Positions 55,348-64,000 of a DNA stretch of 64,000 bases are shown here, piece after piece. Under the pieces are notes generated by a model, which saw nothing but the letters and a program-made list of their open reading frames with translations, was not told the origin of the DNA and made no database searches. The DNA lies in assembly GCF_001455205.1 (NCBI RefSeq), contig NZ_CP013341.1, forward strand, positions 868,001-932,000, in the 5' to 3' direction. The DNA comes from Nitrosomonas ureae (GTDB lineage Bacteria > Pseudomonadota > Gammaproteobacteria > Burkholderiales > Nitrosomonadaceae). How positions within the stretch are numbered: position 1 is the first letter of the stretch; each line of letters starts with the position of its first letter. A program made the translations under genes and the position numbers.

Positions 55348-57948
55348 ATGACACCCCCTAAAGAGCAGCATACGCCGATGATGCAGCAATACTTGCGCAT
55401 TAAGGCACAGTATCCGGATATGTTGATGTTTTATCGCATGGGGGATTTTTATGAGTTGTTTTTTGATGATGCCGAGAAAGCTGCAAAACTGCTTGGGATC
55501 ACATTAACGCGGCGCGGCGCTTCTGCAGGGGAGCCAATCAAGATGGCGGGGGTACCCTATCATGCAGCCGAGCAATATCTGGCTAAGCTGGTCAAGGCAG
55601 GCGAATCCATTGCGATTTGTGAACAAGTAGGTGATCCGGCTACCAGTAAAGGACCGGTAGCACGCGAGGTTGTCCGTATCATTACACCCGGAACATTAAC
55701 GGATGCAGCTTTACTGGAGGATAAGCGCAACTGTATTTTGCTGTCATTATGGATACAGGAGTCGATTCTGGGATTGGCATGGTTGAATTTGGCTGCGGGC
55801 CAATTACGTATAATGGAGACATCGCCGCAAAATATACTCAGCGAATTCGAGCGCTTGCAGCCAGCAGAAATTCTTATCCCTGAAGCGCTTATGTTGGATG
55901 AGTTGCAAGGAAAGAATTGGGTTATAAAGCGATTACCTGCGTGGCAATTTGATCGCGATAACGCGATCAACAACCTGAAACGACAATTTGAAACGCATGA
56001 TCTTTGCGGTTTTGGCTGTGAGGATTTGTCTACGGCTCTGTGCGCGGCGAGCGCGTTATTGGAATATGCGCGTTTAACACAGGGGGCGGCTGCACTTCAT
56101 ATCACATCATTACAAGCTGAGCGGGAAAGTATTTATGTCCGCATGGATGCCGCAACCCGCCGCAATCTCGAAATTTCTGAAACCATCCGGGGTGAAAGAT
56201 CGCCCACGCTATTGTCTTTGCTGGATACTTGCTCAACCAATATGGGCAGCCGTTTATTGCAATTTTGGTTACATCATCCATTGCGCGATCGAGGCGAAAT
56301 TCAAAAACGGCTGGATAGCATTACCGCCTTGATTGGAGAAAATGGATCAAATAGCTATGTGGCGGTGCGCAATCTTTTACGGCAGATCGTGGATATTGAG
56401 CGGATTACGGCGCGTATTGCACTTAAATCAGCGCGTCCGAGGGATTTATCGGGTTTGCGCGACAGCATGAAACTATTTCCGGAAATTTCTACAACGATTG
56501 CGCAGTGCCAGAGCGAGAGAATTGATCAATTGATTCAGGCGCTGCAAGTTAAGCCTGCGTTTGGTGAGCTCTTGAATACAGCCTTGCTGGAAGAGCCCGG
56601 TGTGGTGTTGCGCGAGGGCAATGTGATTGCCGATGGATATGATGCTGAATTGGATGAATTACGAGCATTGCAAAACAATTGCGGAGAATTTTTGTTACAG
56701 CTGGAAATTCGTGAGAAGGAACGTACCGGTATTCCCAATCTGAAAGTCGAATATAACCGCGTGCACGGTTTCTATATCGAAGTCACGCATGCGCATAGCG
56801 AGAAAATTCCTGCGGATTATCGGCGCAGACAAACTCTAAAAAGTGCGGAACGCTATATTACGCCTGAACTGAAAACTTTTGAAGACAAGGCATTATCGGC
56901 GCAGGATCGGGCGCTGGCGCGAGAAAAATATTTATACGATGAATTAATCGAGGCACTGTTACAGCATGTTGATGCATTACAGAAAATGGCGCTCAGCGTT
57001 GCCGAGATCGATGTGCTATGCACATTGGCAGAGCGTGCGCAAGTGCTTGACTACACTGTACCTTATTTATCCAGTGAAAATATTGTTAGCATCGATACCG
57101 GCCGCCATCCGGTGGTAGAAAGCCAAGTTGAAAACTTTGTCGCTAACGATGTTCAGTTAGGCACCAAACAAATCGGAACACAGCACATGTTGTTGATTAC
57201 CGGCCCCAACATGGGTGGGAAATCTACCTACATGCGACAAATAGCACTGATTAGCTTGCTTGTGCATTGTGGGTGTTACGTTCCGGCTAAAAAGGCGTGC
57301 ATTGGCATACTCGATCAAATCTTTACCCGTATCGGTGCCGCCGATGATCTTGCCAGCGGCCGTTCCACGTTTATGGTGGAAATGACGGAAACAGCCAATA
57401 TACTCCATAACGCAACAGCCCAGAGTCTGGTACTGATGGATGAAGTTGGTCGCGGTACATCGACTTTTGATGGTTTGGCGCTAGCGTTTGCTATTGCTCG
57501 GCATTTACTGACAAAAAACCGCAGTCTTACTTTATTTGCTACGCATTACTTCGAGCTGACAAAACTTGCAGATGAGTTTAAGCAAGTCAAGAACGTTCAT
57601 CTGGATGCTGTGGAATATAAACAACATATTGTCTTTCTGCATAAAGTCACTGAAGGCCCCGCGAGTCAGAGCTATGGTTTGCAAGTGGCAGCATTGGCAG
57701 GGGTTCCTGAATCGGCGATTAGAGTAGCAAGAAAATACCTGATTAATCTCGAGCAGGAAAGTATCAATAGGGAGCCGCAATTGGACTTATTCGCTTTTTC
57801 GATTTCGGAGCCGGAAGGGATTGTTATGCAAGAACACCCCGTAATTCCAATGCTTCGAAATCTTTCGCCTGACAAACTCAGTCCCATGCAGGCATTGGAG
57901 CAGATTTATTTACTGAAAAAAATGACAGACAGCGAACATGACAGCTGA
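55348..57948 (+). CDS. mutS: DNA mismatch repair protein MutS
   Basis: 866 aa, close to the usual length. The mismatch-reading motif is in FYRMGDFYELFFDDAEKAA (Phe-x-Glu in FYELF), followed by connector, core and clamp domains. The ATPase has Walker A TGPNMGGKSTYMRQ (about residues 620-633), the Walker B-type LVLMDEVGRGTSTFDG and FATHYFEL. The C-terminal helix-turn-helix and dimerisation tail end with LSPMQALEQIYLLKKM. It recognises mismatches and recruits MutL. It is convergent with slyD, only 23 bp apart. Confidence 0.97.
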   Translation: MTPPKEQHTPMMQQYLRIKAQYPDMLMFYRMGDFYELFFDDAEKAAKLLGITLTRRGASAGEPIKMAGVPYHAAEQYLAKLVKAGESIAICEQVGDPATSKGPVAREVVRIITPGTLTDAALLEDKRNCILLSLWIQESILGLAWLNLAAGQLRIMETSPQNILSEFERLQPAEILIPEALMLDELQGKNWVIKRLPAWQFDRDNAINNLKRQFETHDLCGFGCEDLSTALCAASALLEYARLTQGAAALHITSLQAERESIYVRMDAATRRNLEISETIRGERSPTLLSLLDTCSTNMGSRLLQFWLHHPLRDRGEIQKRLDSITALIGENGSNSYVAVRNLLRQIVDIERITARIALKSARPRDLSGLRDSMKLFPEISTTIAQCQSERIDQLIQALQVKPAFGELLNTALLEEPGVVLREGNVIADGYDAELDELRALQNNCGEFLLQLEIREKERTGIPNLKVEYNRVHGFYIEVTHAHSEKIPADYRRRQTLKSAERYITPELKTFEDKALSAQDRALAREKYLYDELIEALLQHVDALQKMALSVAEIDVLCTLAERAQVLDYTVPYLSSENIVSIDTGRHPVVESQVENFVANDVQLGTKQIGTQHMLLITGPNMGGKSTYMRQIALISLLVHCGCYVPAKKACIGILDQIFTRIGAADDLASGRSTFMVEMTETANILHNATAQSLVLMDEVGRGTSTFDGLALAFAIARHLLTKNRSLTLFATHYFELTKLADEFKQVKNVHLDAVEYKQHIVFLHKVTEGPASQSYGLQVAALAGVPESAIRVARKYLINLEQESINREPQLDLFAFSISEPEGIVMQEHPVIPMLRNLSPDKLSPMQALEQIYLLKKMTDSEHDS

Positions 57949-57971
57949 ATTTTTATCCAACCAGGAACTTG

Positions 57972-58451
57972 TTAATGCTCATGACCATGCGCGCCATGCA
58001 CATGTTCATGAGAAATTTCTTCTGCTGTGGCCGGACGGACGTCGGTTATTGTGCATGCGAAATTTAGTTTCATGCCTGCGAAAGGATGATTACCGTCAAC
58101 AATAACGCTATCATCCGTGACATCAGTGACTTTATAGACGATAAAGTCGTCCGAATCTTCAGCGCCACCTTCAAAATGCATGCCAACGGTCACATTAGTA
58201 GGAAAAGAATCGCGCGGCTCAACACGAACCAGTTCCGCATCATACTCACCAAAAGTGTCCTCCGGCTCCATGGTGATGGAGCATGAATGACCCGTTTCCA
58301 TTTCGTGTAATGCTTCTTCGACCAGGGGAAAAATGCCTCCGTAACCGCCATGCAAATAACTGATGGGCGTATCTGTTTTTTCCAGAATTTCTCCTGAAGC
58401 ATCCGACAATTCATAGTTAAGAGAAACGACAGTATTTTTTTCCACGCGCAT
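57972..58451 (-). CDS. slyD: FKBP-type peptidyl-prolyl isomerase SlyD
   Basis: 159 aa. FKBP core with an inserted chaperone flap: VEKNTVVSLNYELSDASGEILEKT, SYLHGGYGGIFPLVEEAL, MEPEDTFGEYD and NHPFAGMKLNFACTI. The tail is His-rich (HEHVHGAHGHEH), as in metal-binding SlyD. It speeds proline isomerisation, acts as a chaperone and binds nickel for metalloenzyme maturation. It is transcribed alone or as the end of the rnhB unit (150 bp after it). Confidence 0.95.
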   Translation of the reverse strand: MRVEKNTVVSLNYELSDASGEILEKTDTPISYLHGGYGGIFPLVEEALHEMETGHSCSITMEPEDTFGEYDAELVRVEPRDSFPTNVTVGMHFEGGAEDSDDFIVYKVTDVTDDSVIVDGNHPFAGMKLNFACTITDVRPATAEEISHEHVHGAHGHEH

Positions 58452-58601
58452 AGTAAATTTCCTTGGTTTGATTAAGAGCTCAAATGCTTATAACAATCAA
58501 AGCGATTATGTATTGGCAGCATTGATTGAATAGCCGTCATTATACGCACAAAGTTATTATTTTCCTTGATCCGGAATAACCGTAGTTGAACAATTAATGA
58601 T

Positions 58602-59174
58602 TCAATCTTGATTTTGCTTGAATTGTAATGTCCTGACAGGCGCAAAACTTTGCCGGTGAATTGCACAAGCCCCATACCGCTGTAGGGCAGCCAAATGCGC
58701 CTTGGTTGGATATCCTTTATGTTTATCGAATCCATATCCGGGAAAATGCCTGTGCAATCTTTGCATTTCAGCGTCACGCGCAGTTTTAGCCAGTATCGAA
58801 GCGGCAGAGATCTCGGGGATTAAGCTATCACCGCGAACGATTGTTCGCATTGGACAGTGCAAATGCGGACTTTGATTACCATCGACCAGTACAATATCGG
58901 GCACGAAAGGCAGGTTTTCGACAGCGCGCTTCATGGCCAGCAAACTTGCCTGAAGGATATTCATGCGGTCAATTTCCTGTACCGAGGCATAGGAAATTGA
59001 CCATGCTTTAGCCTGTTTCTTGATTGTGACTGCCAGTGCGTTTCGCTTTCTTTCGCTTAGTTTCTTGGAATCAGCCAATCCATCTATTATGAAGGTTTGA
59101 TCCAAGACAACACAAGCCGCATAGACTGGCCCAGCCAATGGCCCTCTGCCAGCTTCGTCGACACCGCAAATCAA
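58602..59174 (-). CDS. rnhB: Ribonuclease HII
   Basis: 190 aa counting from the TTG at 59172-59174. It has ICGVDEAGRGPLAGPV (first Asp and Glu), LADSKKLSERKR, IVLVDGNQ (Asp), AASILAKTARDAEM (last Asp) and the C-terminal HKGYPTKAHLAALQRYGA. RNase HII removes ribonucleotides from DNA. The start is unusual: no ATG or GTG is in frame. TTG at 59174 has no ribosome site, but an in-frame ATT at 59193-59195 sits nine bases after AGGAG (59205-59209), with a stop codon just before it. The protein may therefore start at ATT and be 197 aa. It follows fabZ by about 60 bp; lpxA and lpxB, normally between them, are absent. Confidence 0.93.
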   Translation of the reverse strand: MICGVDEAGRGPLAGPVYAACVVLDQTFIIDGLADSKKLSERKRNALAVTIKKQAKAWSISYASVQEIDRMNILQASLLAMKRAVENLPFVPDIVLVDGNQSPHLHCPMRTIVRGDSLIPEISAASILAKTARDAEMQRLHRHFPGYGFDKHKGYPTKAHLAALQRYGACAIHRQSFAPVRTLQFKQNQD

Positions 59175-59237
59175 TTCGATAGTTGACGTTTCAATGCGTT
59201 AGCACTCCTGATTTGACGGCTAGTTCAATTACAGTGC

Positions 59238-59681
59238 TTACACACTCCGGGAAGTACACATAAGCTGTGCCTCGGTGACAAGCTGATCATCCACTTCAGC
59301 GCGTGTTGAATACTTCCATAAACCTTTGATTTTTCTCTGGATAGAAACTTTTAGAATTAACTGATCACCGGCCATGACGGGTTTCTTGAAACGAACGCCA
59401 TCGATACCTACAAAGTAATAAACCGTATCTTCCTTATTCGTTGTATTCTCTGTTCTAAGGGTCAGAATAGCGGCTGCTTGAGCGAGTGCCTCAACAATCA
59501 AAACCCCCGGCATCACTGGATGATGGGGGAAATGCCCGGAAAAGAAAGGCTCGTTGATAGAAACATTTTTTAATGCGACGATATCTTTACCCGCTTCATA
59601 TGAAATTACCCGATCTACTAGCAAAAGTGGATAGCGATGCGGAAGATATTTTAAGATTTCGTGGATATTCATGCTACTCAT
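59238..59681 (-). CDS. fabZ: 3-hydroxyacyl-ACP dehydratase FabZ
   Basis: 147 aa hot-dog fold enzyme. It shows ILKYLPHRYPLLLVDRVISYE (catalytic His) and FSGHFPHHPVMPGVLIVEALAQAAA (catalytic Glu). It dehydrates 3-hydroxyacyl-ACP in fatty acid synthesis. It lies between ompH and rnhB on the minus strand, where the usual order is ompH-lpxD-fabZ-lpxA-lpxB-rnhB. FabZ is kept, but its lipid A partners are not here. An ATG three codons later is an alternative start. Confidence 0.96.
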   Translation of the reverse strand: MSSMNIHEILKYLPHRYPLLLVDRVISYEAGKDIVALKNVSINEPFFSGHFPHHPVMPGVLIVEALAQAAAILTLRTENTTNKEDTVYYFVGIDGVRFKKPVMAGDQLILKVSIQRKIKGLWKYSTRAEVDDQLVTEAQLMCTSRSV

Positions 59682-59754
59682 GGTGTTATTTCCCTGTTAG
59701 GTTTGGTCCTGGGTTCAATGTCACTGGATCAGCGGCGTGTGCTGGAAGCGGTGC

Positions 59755-60282
59755 TTATTCTTTATCGAGCGCTTTGATCACTTTGTCGGTAATGTCGATG
59801 CGTTGACTTCTGTAAACAGAGTCTTGTAATTGTAAAATCAGATCATAATTTTCATTTTCTGCGATTTTACTGATAGCACGGTTGGTACGCTCTAGAATCA
59901 TACTGTATTCTTCATTCTGGCGTACGCTCAGGTCTTCACGCATTTGCTTTTGGGCGCGTTGATACTCGCGACTTAAATTGGCAAGATTCCTTTCCAAATT
60001 GCGCCGATCAGATTCTTCCATGTTAATGCTTTCTTTTTCTAGCTTGTCTTGCAGCGTTTTGGCTTTAATCACCATTTTTTTGATAGCTTCATCACGTGGA
60101 ACAAATTCCTGTTCGATTTTTTTTTGAGCTTGTATGGCTGGCATGGATTCACGCAGAATTTGTTCGGTATTGACTACGCCAATTTTAATATCACAGGCGG
60201 CAGCTACGGAATTACAAGTGATGGCTATAGTGAATAAAACCATCATCGTATTGAACCAGCAGCGATAGATTCGTTTGTGCAT
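59755..60282 (-). CDS. skp: Periplasmic chaperone OmpH/Skp
   Basis: 175 aa from the ATG at 60280-60282 with AGGTG close by; TTG and GTG codons lie just upstream in frame. Signal peptide (FNTMMVLFTIAITCNSVAAA), then IKIGVVNTEQILRESMPAIQAQKKIEQEF and a long charged coiled coil (about 50-140), the tentacles of Skp. It escorts unfolded outer-membrane proteins to BamA. It follows bamA by 30 bp. The 73 bp to fabZ hold no trace of lpxD that I can read. Confidence 0.93.
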   Translation of the reverse strand: MHKRIYRCWFNTMMVLFTIAITCNSVAAACDIKIGVVNTEQILRESMPAIQAQKKIEQEFVPRDEAIKKMVIKAKTLQDKLEKESINMEESDRRNLERNLANLSREYQRAQKQMREDLSVRQNEEYSMILERTNRAISKIAENENYDLILQLQDSVYRSQRIDITDKVIKALDKE

Positions 60283-60311
60283 TATCACCTGAAGCAAATT
60301 CCCGGCAGAAA

Positions 60312-62624
60312 TTAAAATTGTTGTCCGAACATGAATTGGAATCTTTGCAGGTTATCAGCCGGTATATCATTTAATGGCTCTGCTAAACTGACTTTCAGTG
60401 GCCCCATGGGAGATATCCAGGTTAACGCAATACCGGTTGAGTAACGCATGAAATTATTCAATTCGCTGAACTGGTTAAATGTAGTACCCCCGTCAACAAA
60501 CACGCTAAAACGTAATGATCGGTCATCGCGCAAGAATGGGACAGGAAACATCAGCTCAATATTTCCGACCACACGTTTGCTAGCGCCGACTGCCAGCAAT
60601 CTTCGGGTAGTCGTAGCAACATTACTGGGAAGCAATGTGTCATCGCGAGGACCCAAAGAATTCAGATCATAACCCCGGACCGAGTTATTACCTCCGGCAA
60701 AAAAGTTTTTGAAAAAAGGAAGACTTTTTCCTCTGTAACCATCGCCATAACCAAATTCCGTATTAATCAGAAGCGTAAAGAAATCAGTGATCGGAAAATA
60801 CCATTTCTGATTGTAACTGACTTTGTAGTAATTTAAATCTCCGCCCGGTACGCTGACTTCGCCGAATAATCGATGCGTTGTTCCTGAGGTTGGCCAAATG
60901 GCGCTATCACGCCGGTCACGTGCCCAGCTTAAGGTTGCCGGAAAATTATTGGTTGATGTGCCAAATTCATTAACAAAATCCTTATAACGTTGTGGACTGT
61001 TTTCAAATGTACCGATCGAGGTATTTTCCGCGGCCAAGCCAACCGAAACAATATCATTTTCTGCAATCGGTATTCCAAGTCTGAAACCGGCACCCAAGGT
61101 GTCTGTCTTGAACGAGCCAAATTGTGTTAATGCGCGTGTATCCAAAACACGCTTGTAAGCATCCACACCGAAGCTTACGCCATCCACTGTGGCATAAGGA
61201 TTGGTAAAGGATGCGGAGTAGGTTTCGTTAATGGCGCCACGGTTAGCATCAAGACTAAAAAAATTGCCCGTGCCAAAAATATTATTCTGAGAAATTGAGG
61301 CATTCAAAATGATCCCCTGACGATCGGAATAGCCCGCGCCAAACATGATAGATCCGGTTGGCCGCTCTTCAACTCTGACTTTGATGTCTACCTGGTCGGT
61401 TTTATTGGGTACCGCTGGCGTTTCTACATCGACACTGTTGAAAAACCCTAAACGATCAACTCTGACTTTAGAGAGATTAATTTGACTTGTGGAATGCCAA
61501 GCGCCTTCCATTTGGCGAAATTCACGCCGTATGACTTCATCGCGGGTGCGATCGTTACCTTCAATATCGATACGGCGAACGTATACCCGCTTGCCCGGAT
61601 CAATAAAAAATGTAAAAGCAGCCTGCCGATTTTCATAATCTATTTCAGGGGAAGCATTAATATTAGCAAAAGCATACCCATCATCGCCTAATCGATCAGT
61701 GATTAATTTGATGGATTCGGTTAATTTCTCACGTACAAAAACATCCCCATTTTTGAGTAATATTAGTTTGTGAATTTCTTCCTCGGGTATGATAGTTTCT
61801 CCCGCCACCTTGATATCGGAGACTGAATATTGAGCGCCTTCCGTCACGTTAATGGTGATATAGATATCGCGTAAATCAGGCGTTATGGAAACTTGAGTGG
61901 ATTCGATATTGAATTCCAGGTAACCACGATCAAGATAATACGAGCGAAGTGTCTCAAGGTCAGCGGAGAGCTTTTGTTTTGAATATTGATCGTTTTTAGT
62001 GAACCAACTGAGTAAATCGGGTCTTCTAAGTACCAGTATACTGCGCAGTTCTTTATCAGGAAATTTTTCGTTGCCGACAAAACTTATTCTTTTTATTCGG
62101 GCAGTGCGGCCTTCATTAATATCAAAATTTATTCCGACACGATTACGTTCCAGTGGTGTTGAAGTCGTTGTAATTTTGACGGCATATTTGCCACGGCTGA
62201 TGTATTGTCGTTTTAATTCCAGCTCGGCTCGTTCCAGAAGCGATCGACTGAAAATTCGGGATTCGGATATGCCCGCCTGTTTTAAGCCTTCAAGCAGTTT
62301 ATCTTTCTCAAATTCTTTGGCACCATTGATACTGATCTGTGCAATCGCAGGACGCTCAATAACTTCTACAATCAGAATGTTATTCTCATTCTTTAATTTT
62401 ACATCTTTAAAAAAACCGGTTGCATAAAGTGCCTTAATCGCCTCTGTGGCTTTTTCCGCATCCAGTACTTCACCGACTTTAATGGGTAAATAACTAAATA
62501 CAGTGCCTGCTTCAGTACGCTGGATGCCTTCAACACGAATATCTTCAACAATGAAAGATTCGCTCGCCCAAGATGGAAATACGTAAAAAAAGGCGATTAA
62601 TGCAACGAAATACTGGAATCTCAT
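60312..62624 (-). CDS. bamA: Outer membrane protein assembly factor BamA
   Basis: 770 aa. Signal peptide (1-20, ending in WAS-E), five POTRA domains (about 23-420), then a 16-strand barrel. Typical barrel segments are FSLDANRGAINETYSASFTNPY, SLPFFKNFFAGGNNSVRGYDLNSLGPRD (the RGY loop, core VRGYDLNSLGPRD) and the C-terminal strand ending in FQFMFGQQF with the final Phe signal. BamA inserts beta-barrel proteins into the outer membrane. It is 4 bp from rseP, and ompH follows. Confidence 0.97.
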   Translation of the reverse strand: MRFQYFVALIAFFYVFPSWASESFIVEDIRVEGIQRTEAGTVFSYLPIKVGEVLDAEKATEAIKALYATGFFKDVKLKNENNILIVEVIERPAIAQISINGAKEFEKDKLLEGLKQAGISESRIFSRSLLERAELELKRQYISRGKYAVKITTTSTPLERNRVGINFDINEGRTARIKRISFVGNEKFPDKELRSILVLRRPDLLSWFTKNDQYSKQKLSADLETLRSYYLDRGYLEFNIESTQVSITPDLRDIYITINVTEGAQYSVSDIKVAGETIIPEEEIHKLILLKNGDVFVREKLTESIKLITDRLGDDGYAFANINASPEIDYENRQAAFTFFIDPGKRVYVRRIDIEGNDRTRDEVIRREFRQMEGAWHSTSQINLSKVRVDRLGFFNSVDVETPAVPNKTDQVDIKVRVEERPTGSIMFGAGYSDRQGIILNASISQNNIFGTGNFFSLDANRGAINETYSASFTNPYATVDGVSFGVDAYKRVLDTRALTQFGSFKTDTLGAGFRLGIPIAENDIVSVGLAAENTSIGTFENSPQRYKDFVNEFGTSTNNFPATLSWARDRRDSAIWPTSGTTHRLFGEVSVPGGDLNYYKVSYNQKWYFPITDFFTLLINTEFGYGDGYRGKSLPFFKNFFAGGNNSVRGYDLNSLGPRDDTLLPSNVATTTRRLLAVGASKRVVGNIELMFPVPFLRDDRSLRFSVFVDGGTTFNQFSELNNFMRYSTGIALTWISPMGPLKVSLAEPLNDIPADNLQRFQFMFGQQF

Positions 62625-62627
62625 TAT

Positions 62628-63995
62628 TTAACCAGTAATAAGCCGACTAATGTCGTTGTAGATGGCAAACGTCATAAGTGTAAACAGCATAATCAAACCA
62701 ATTTTCTGACCAATAATGATTGCCTTATCTGAGAGTGGGCTACCTTTGACCATCTCAATAAGATAATACATGAGATGCCCGCCATCGAGTATGGGAATTG
62801 GCAGTAAATTCAACACGCCAATACTAACACTGATCAGTGCAAGAAAAGCGAGATAAGACGTTAATCCCATTTGTGCGGATTGACCGGCATAATCAGCAAT
62901 AGAGATCGGCCCGCTGACATTTTTCCACGATACATCGCCGGTAATCATTTTAGACAACATCTGCAGTGTCAGTACGGTTGTTTCCCAAGTTTTCTCAGCA
63001 GCTTTCTGCAATGCTGTACCAGGTGAATAACTGACAGTAACCAATAATTCTTCAAATTCCGCCTGGTTGACGATAGGCGCAACACCTATTTTGCCTATTC
63101 GCTGATTATTCTCCAGAGATGCCTCAGGAGTAACCTTCAGCATGATCATTCGATTACTGCGCAAAATTTCCAGTTCCAGTAAATGCTCTGGATTTGCGCG
63201 TATTTCCTGCACAAAATCCATCCAGGTATGAATCTCGGTATTATTGACTGCAATAATTTCATCACCGACTTGCATACCGGCATGATAACCAACGCCGTCA
63301 GAGATGACTTGTCCAATAACAGGTTTTACTACCGGTTGGTAGCCGCTAAACCCTATAATTCCGGGAAAATTTTCATTGAGCTTGTCGGGATCGATCTGAC
63401 TTAAATCCAATTGCCGCAAATTAATTTCGCCATTGTTATTAATGGTCTGCACTTTTACACTGACAGACTGATTGACGGCATATCGCAACAAAGCCCAGCG
63501 AGCATCCTGCCAGCTGGAAACAGGCTCATTTTCGATGCTGACAATGGTTTCACCCATTGTAAACTCTGCCTTAGCAGCAGGCGTAGCGGGTTCGACCGGA
63601 CCCAGCACGGGTTTCATTCCGGTGACACCTAGAATAAAAATTAACCAATATAGAACAATGGCGAGTAAGAAATTGGCAATGGGGCCGGCGGCGACGATAG
63701 CAAAGCGACGGGCTACCGGCTGTCGGTTAAAAGCGCGAGGTAAGTCTTCAGAAGCCACTTTGCCTTCATTCTCATCGAGCATCTTGACATAACCACCTAA
63801 TGGAATCGCAGCAATTACCCATTCAGTCTGGTCTTTTCCCCAGCGCCTGCGAAAAATGGGTTGACCAAAGCCGATGCAAAATCGTAATACTTTTACGCGA
63901 TTCCATCGTGCCACCAAATAATGGCCAAATTCGTGAAAAGTTATCAATGTGCCTAAGGCAATAATGAAAGAAATAATTGTATAAGTTATTGACAT
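62628..63995 (-). CDS. rseP: RIP metalloprotease RseP
   Basis: 455 aa, complete; its ATG is five bases from the window edge. Zinc motif HEFGH in the first helix (TFHEFGHYLVARW, about residues 21-33), two PDZ domains (about 120-290) and the last-helix motif NLLPIPILDGGHLMYYLIE (core LLPIPILDGGH). It cuts transmembrane anti-sigma factors such as RseA and clears signal-peptide remnants. It heads the rseP-bamA-ompH-fabZ-rnhB run here; dxr and cdsA usually precede it and should lie just to the right. Confidence 0.97.
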   Translation of the reverse strand: MSITYTIISFIIALGTLITFHEFGHYLVARWNRVKVLRFCIGFGQPIFRRRWGKDQTEWVIAAIPLGGYVKMLDENEGKVASEDLPRAFNRQPVARRFAIVAAGPIANFLLAIVLYWLIFILGVTGMKPVLGPVEPATPAAKAEFTMGETIVSIENEPVSSWQDARWALLRYAVNQSVSVKVQTINNNGEINLRQLDLSQIDPDKLNENFPGIIGFSGYQPVVKPVIGQVISDGVGYHAGMQVGDEIIAVNNTEIHTWMDFVQEIRANPEHLLELEILRSNRMIMLKVTPEASLENNQRIGKIGVAPIVNQAEFEELLVTVSYSPGTALQKAAEKTWETTVLTLQMLSKMITGDVSWKNVSGPISIADYAGQSAQMGLTSYLAFLALISVSIGVLNLLPIPILDGGHLMYYLIEMVKGSPLSDKAIIIGQKIGLIMLFTLMTFAIYNDISRLITG

Positions 63996-64000
63996 ATCTA

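Noticed and set aside
58472..58777. Minus-strand frame overlapping the end of rnhB in another phase
   Set aside because: rnhB reads through with its family C-terminus intact, so the alternative phase is not needed and no frameshift is indicated.
1..64000. CRISPR arrays, tRNA or rRNA genes, prophage or integrative element
   Set aside because: No regularly spaced repeats, no cloverleaf or rRNA sequence recognised by eye, and no integrase or phage structural genes. A tRNA scan was not possible here, so a missed tRNA cannot be fully excluded.

Overview
The window reads as chromosomal DNA of a Gram-negative betaproteobacterium. The best guess is an ammonia oxidiser of the Nitrosomonadaceae (Nitrosomonas-like). 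Support comes from the gatCAB / mreBCD-mrdA-rodA-rlpA arrangement, the rseP-bamA-ompH-fabZ-rnhB block, NnrS, a serine-glyoxylate aminotransferase, and several secreted multicopper oxidase-type proteins, together with moderate G+C. This assignment is inferred from gene content, not from a marker gene. I recognise no rRNA, tRNA, CRISPR array or prophage.

Layout. 1-4.3 kb: a lipid block on the minus strand (acyl carrier protein cut by the edge, SDR, fatty-acyl-AMP ligase, then a ceramidase-like CREST membrane protein). 4.3-5.7 kb: radA. 5.7-12.0 kb: surface polysaccharide genes (rfbC, rfbA, an ABC exporter with a degraded ATPase, a WbpM-type dehydratase, a WecA/WbpL-type initiating transferase). 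12.1-17.0 kb: an aminotransferase, a small lipoprotein, a toxin-antitoxin pair with a clear promoter/operator, an orphan Gly-rich protein and nnrS. 17.2-22.0 kb: a co-directional housekeeping run (PHP phosphoesterase, yciO, M50 protease, trpS, scpA, scpB). 22.1-26.7 kb: cstA-ybdD, a dicarboxylate/glutamate symporter and suhB.

26.7-32.0 kb is the most unusual part. A LuxR-type regulator precedes two secreted copper proteins. The first (334 aa) keeps only the domain-1 histidines of a two-domain multicopper oxidase. The second (924 aa) keeps only the domain-2 histidines and the type-1 copper site, then adds another cupredoxin and a YVTN-like beta-propeller. Together they make exactly one canonical ligand set, which suggests a heteromeric oxidase. 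A 20-bp sequence (19/20 identical) lies about 160 bp upstream of both the regulator and the first copper gene. A 147-bp palindromic MITE-like element sits exactly between the stop codon of the second copper gene and that of the convergent giant cyclic beta-glucan synthase (32.0-40.7 kb).

41.2-51.6 kb: a DCC-family redox protein, gatCAB on the minus strand, and divergently the rod-shape operon mreB-mreC-mreD-mrdA-rodA-rlpA. 52-55.3 kb: a chemoreceptor and cheW, then an IS3-type transposase remnant. 55.3-64 kb: mutS, slyD, then rnhB, fabZ, ompH/skp, bamA and rseP on the minus strand. The lpxD and lpxA-lpxB genes that normally sit in this last cluster are absent from it. With the possible sphingolipid genes at the left edge, this raises a checkable question about the composition of the outer membrane.
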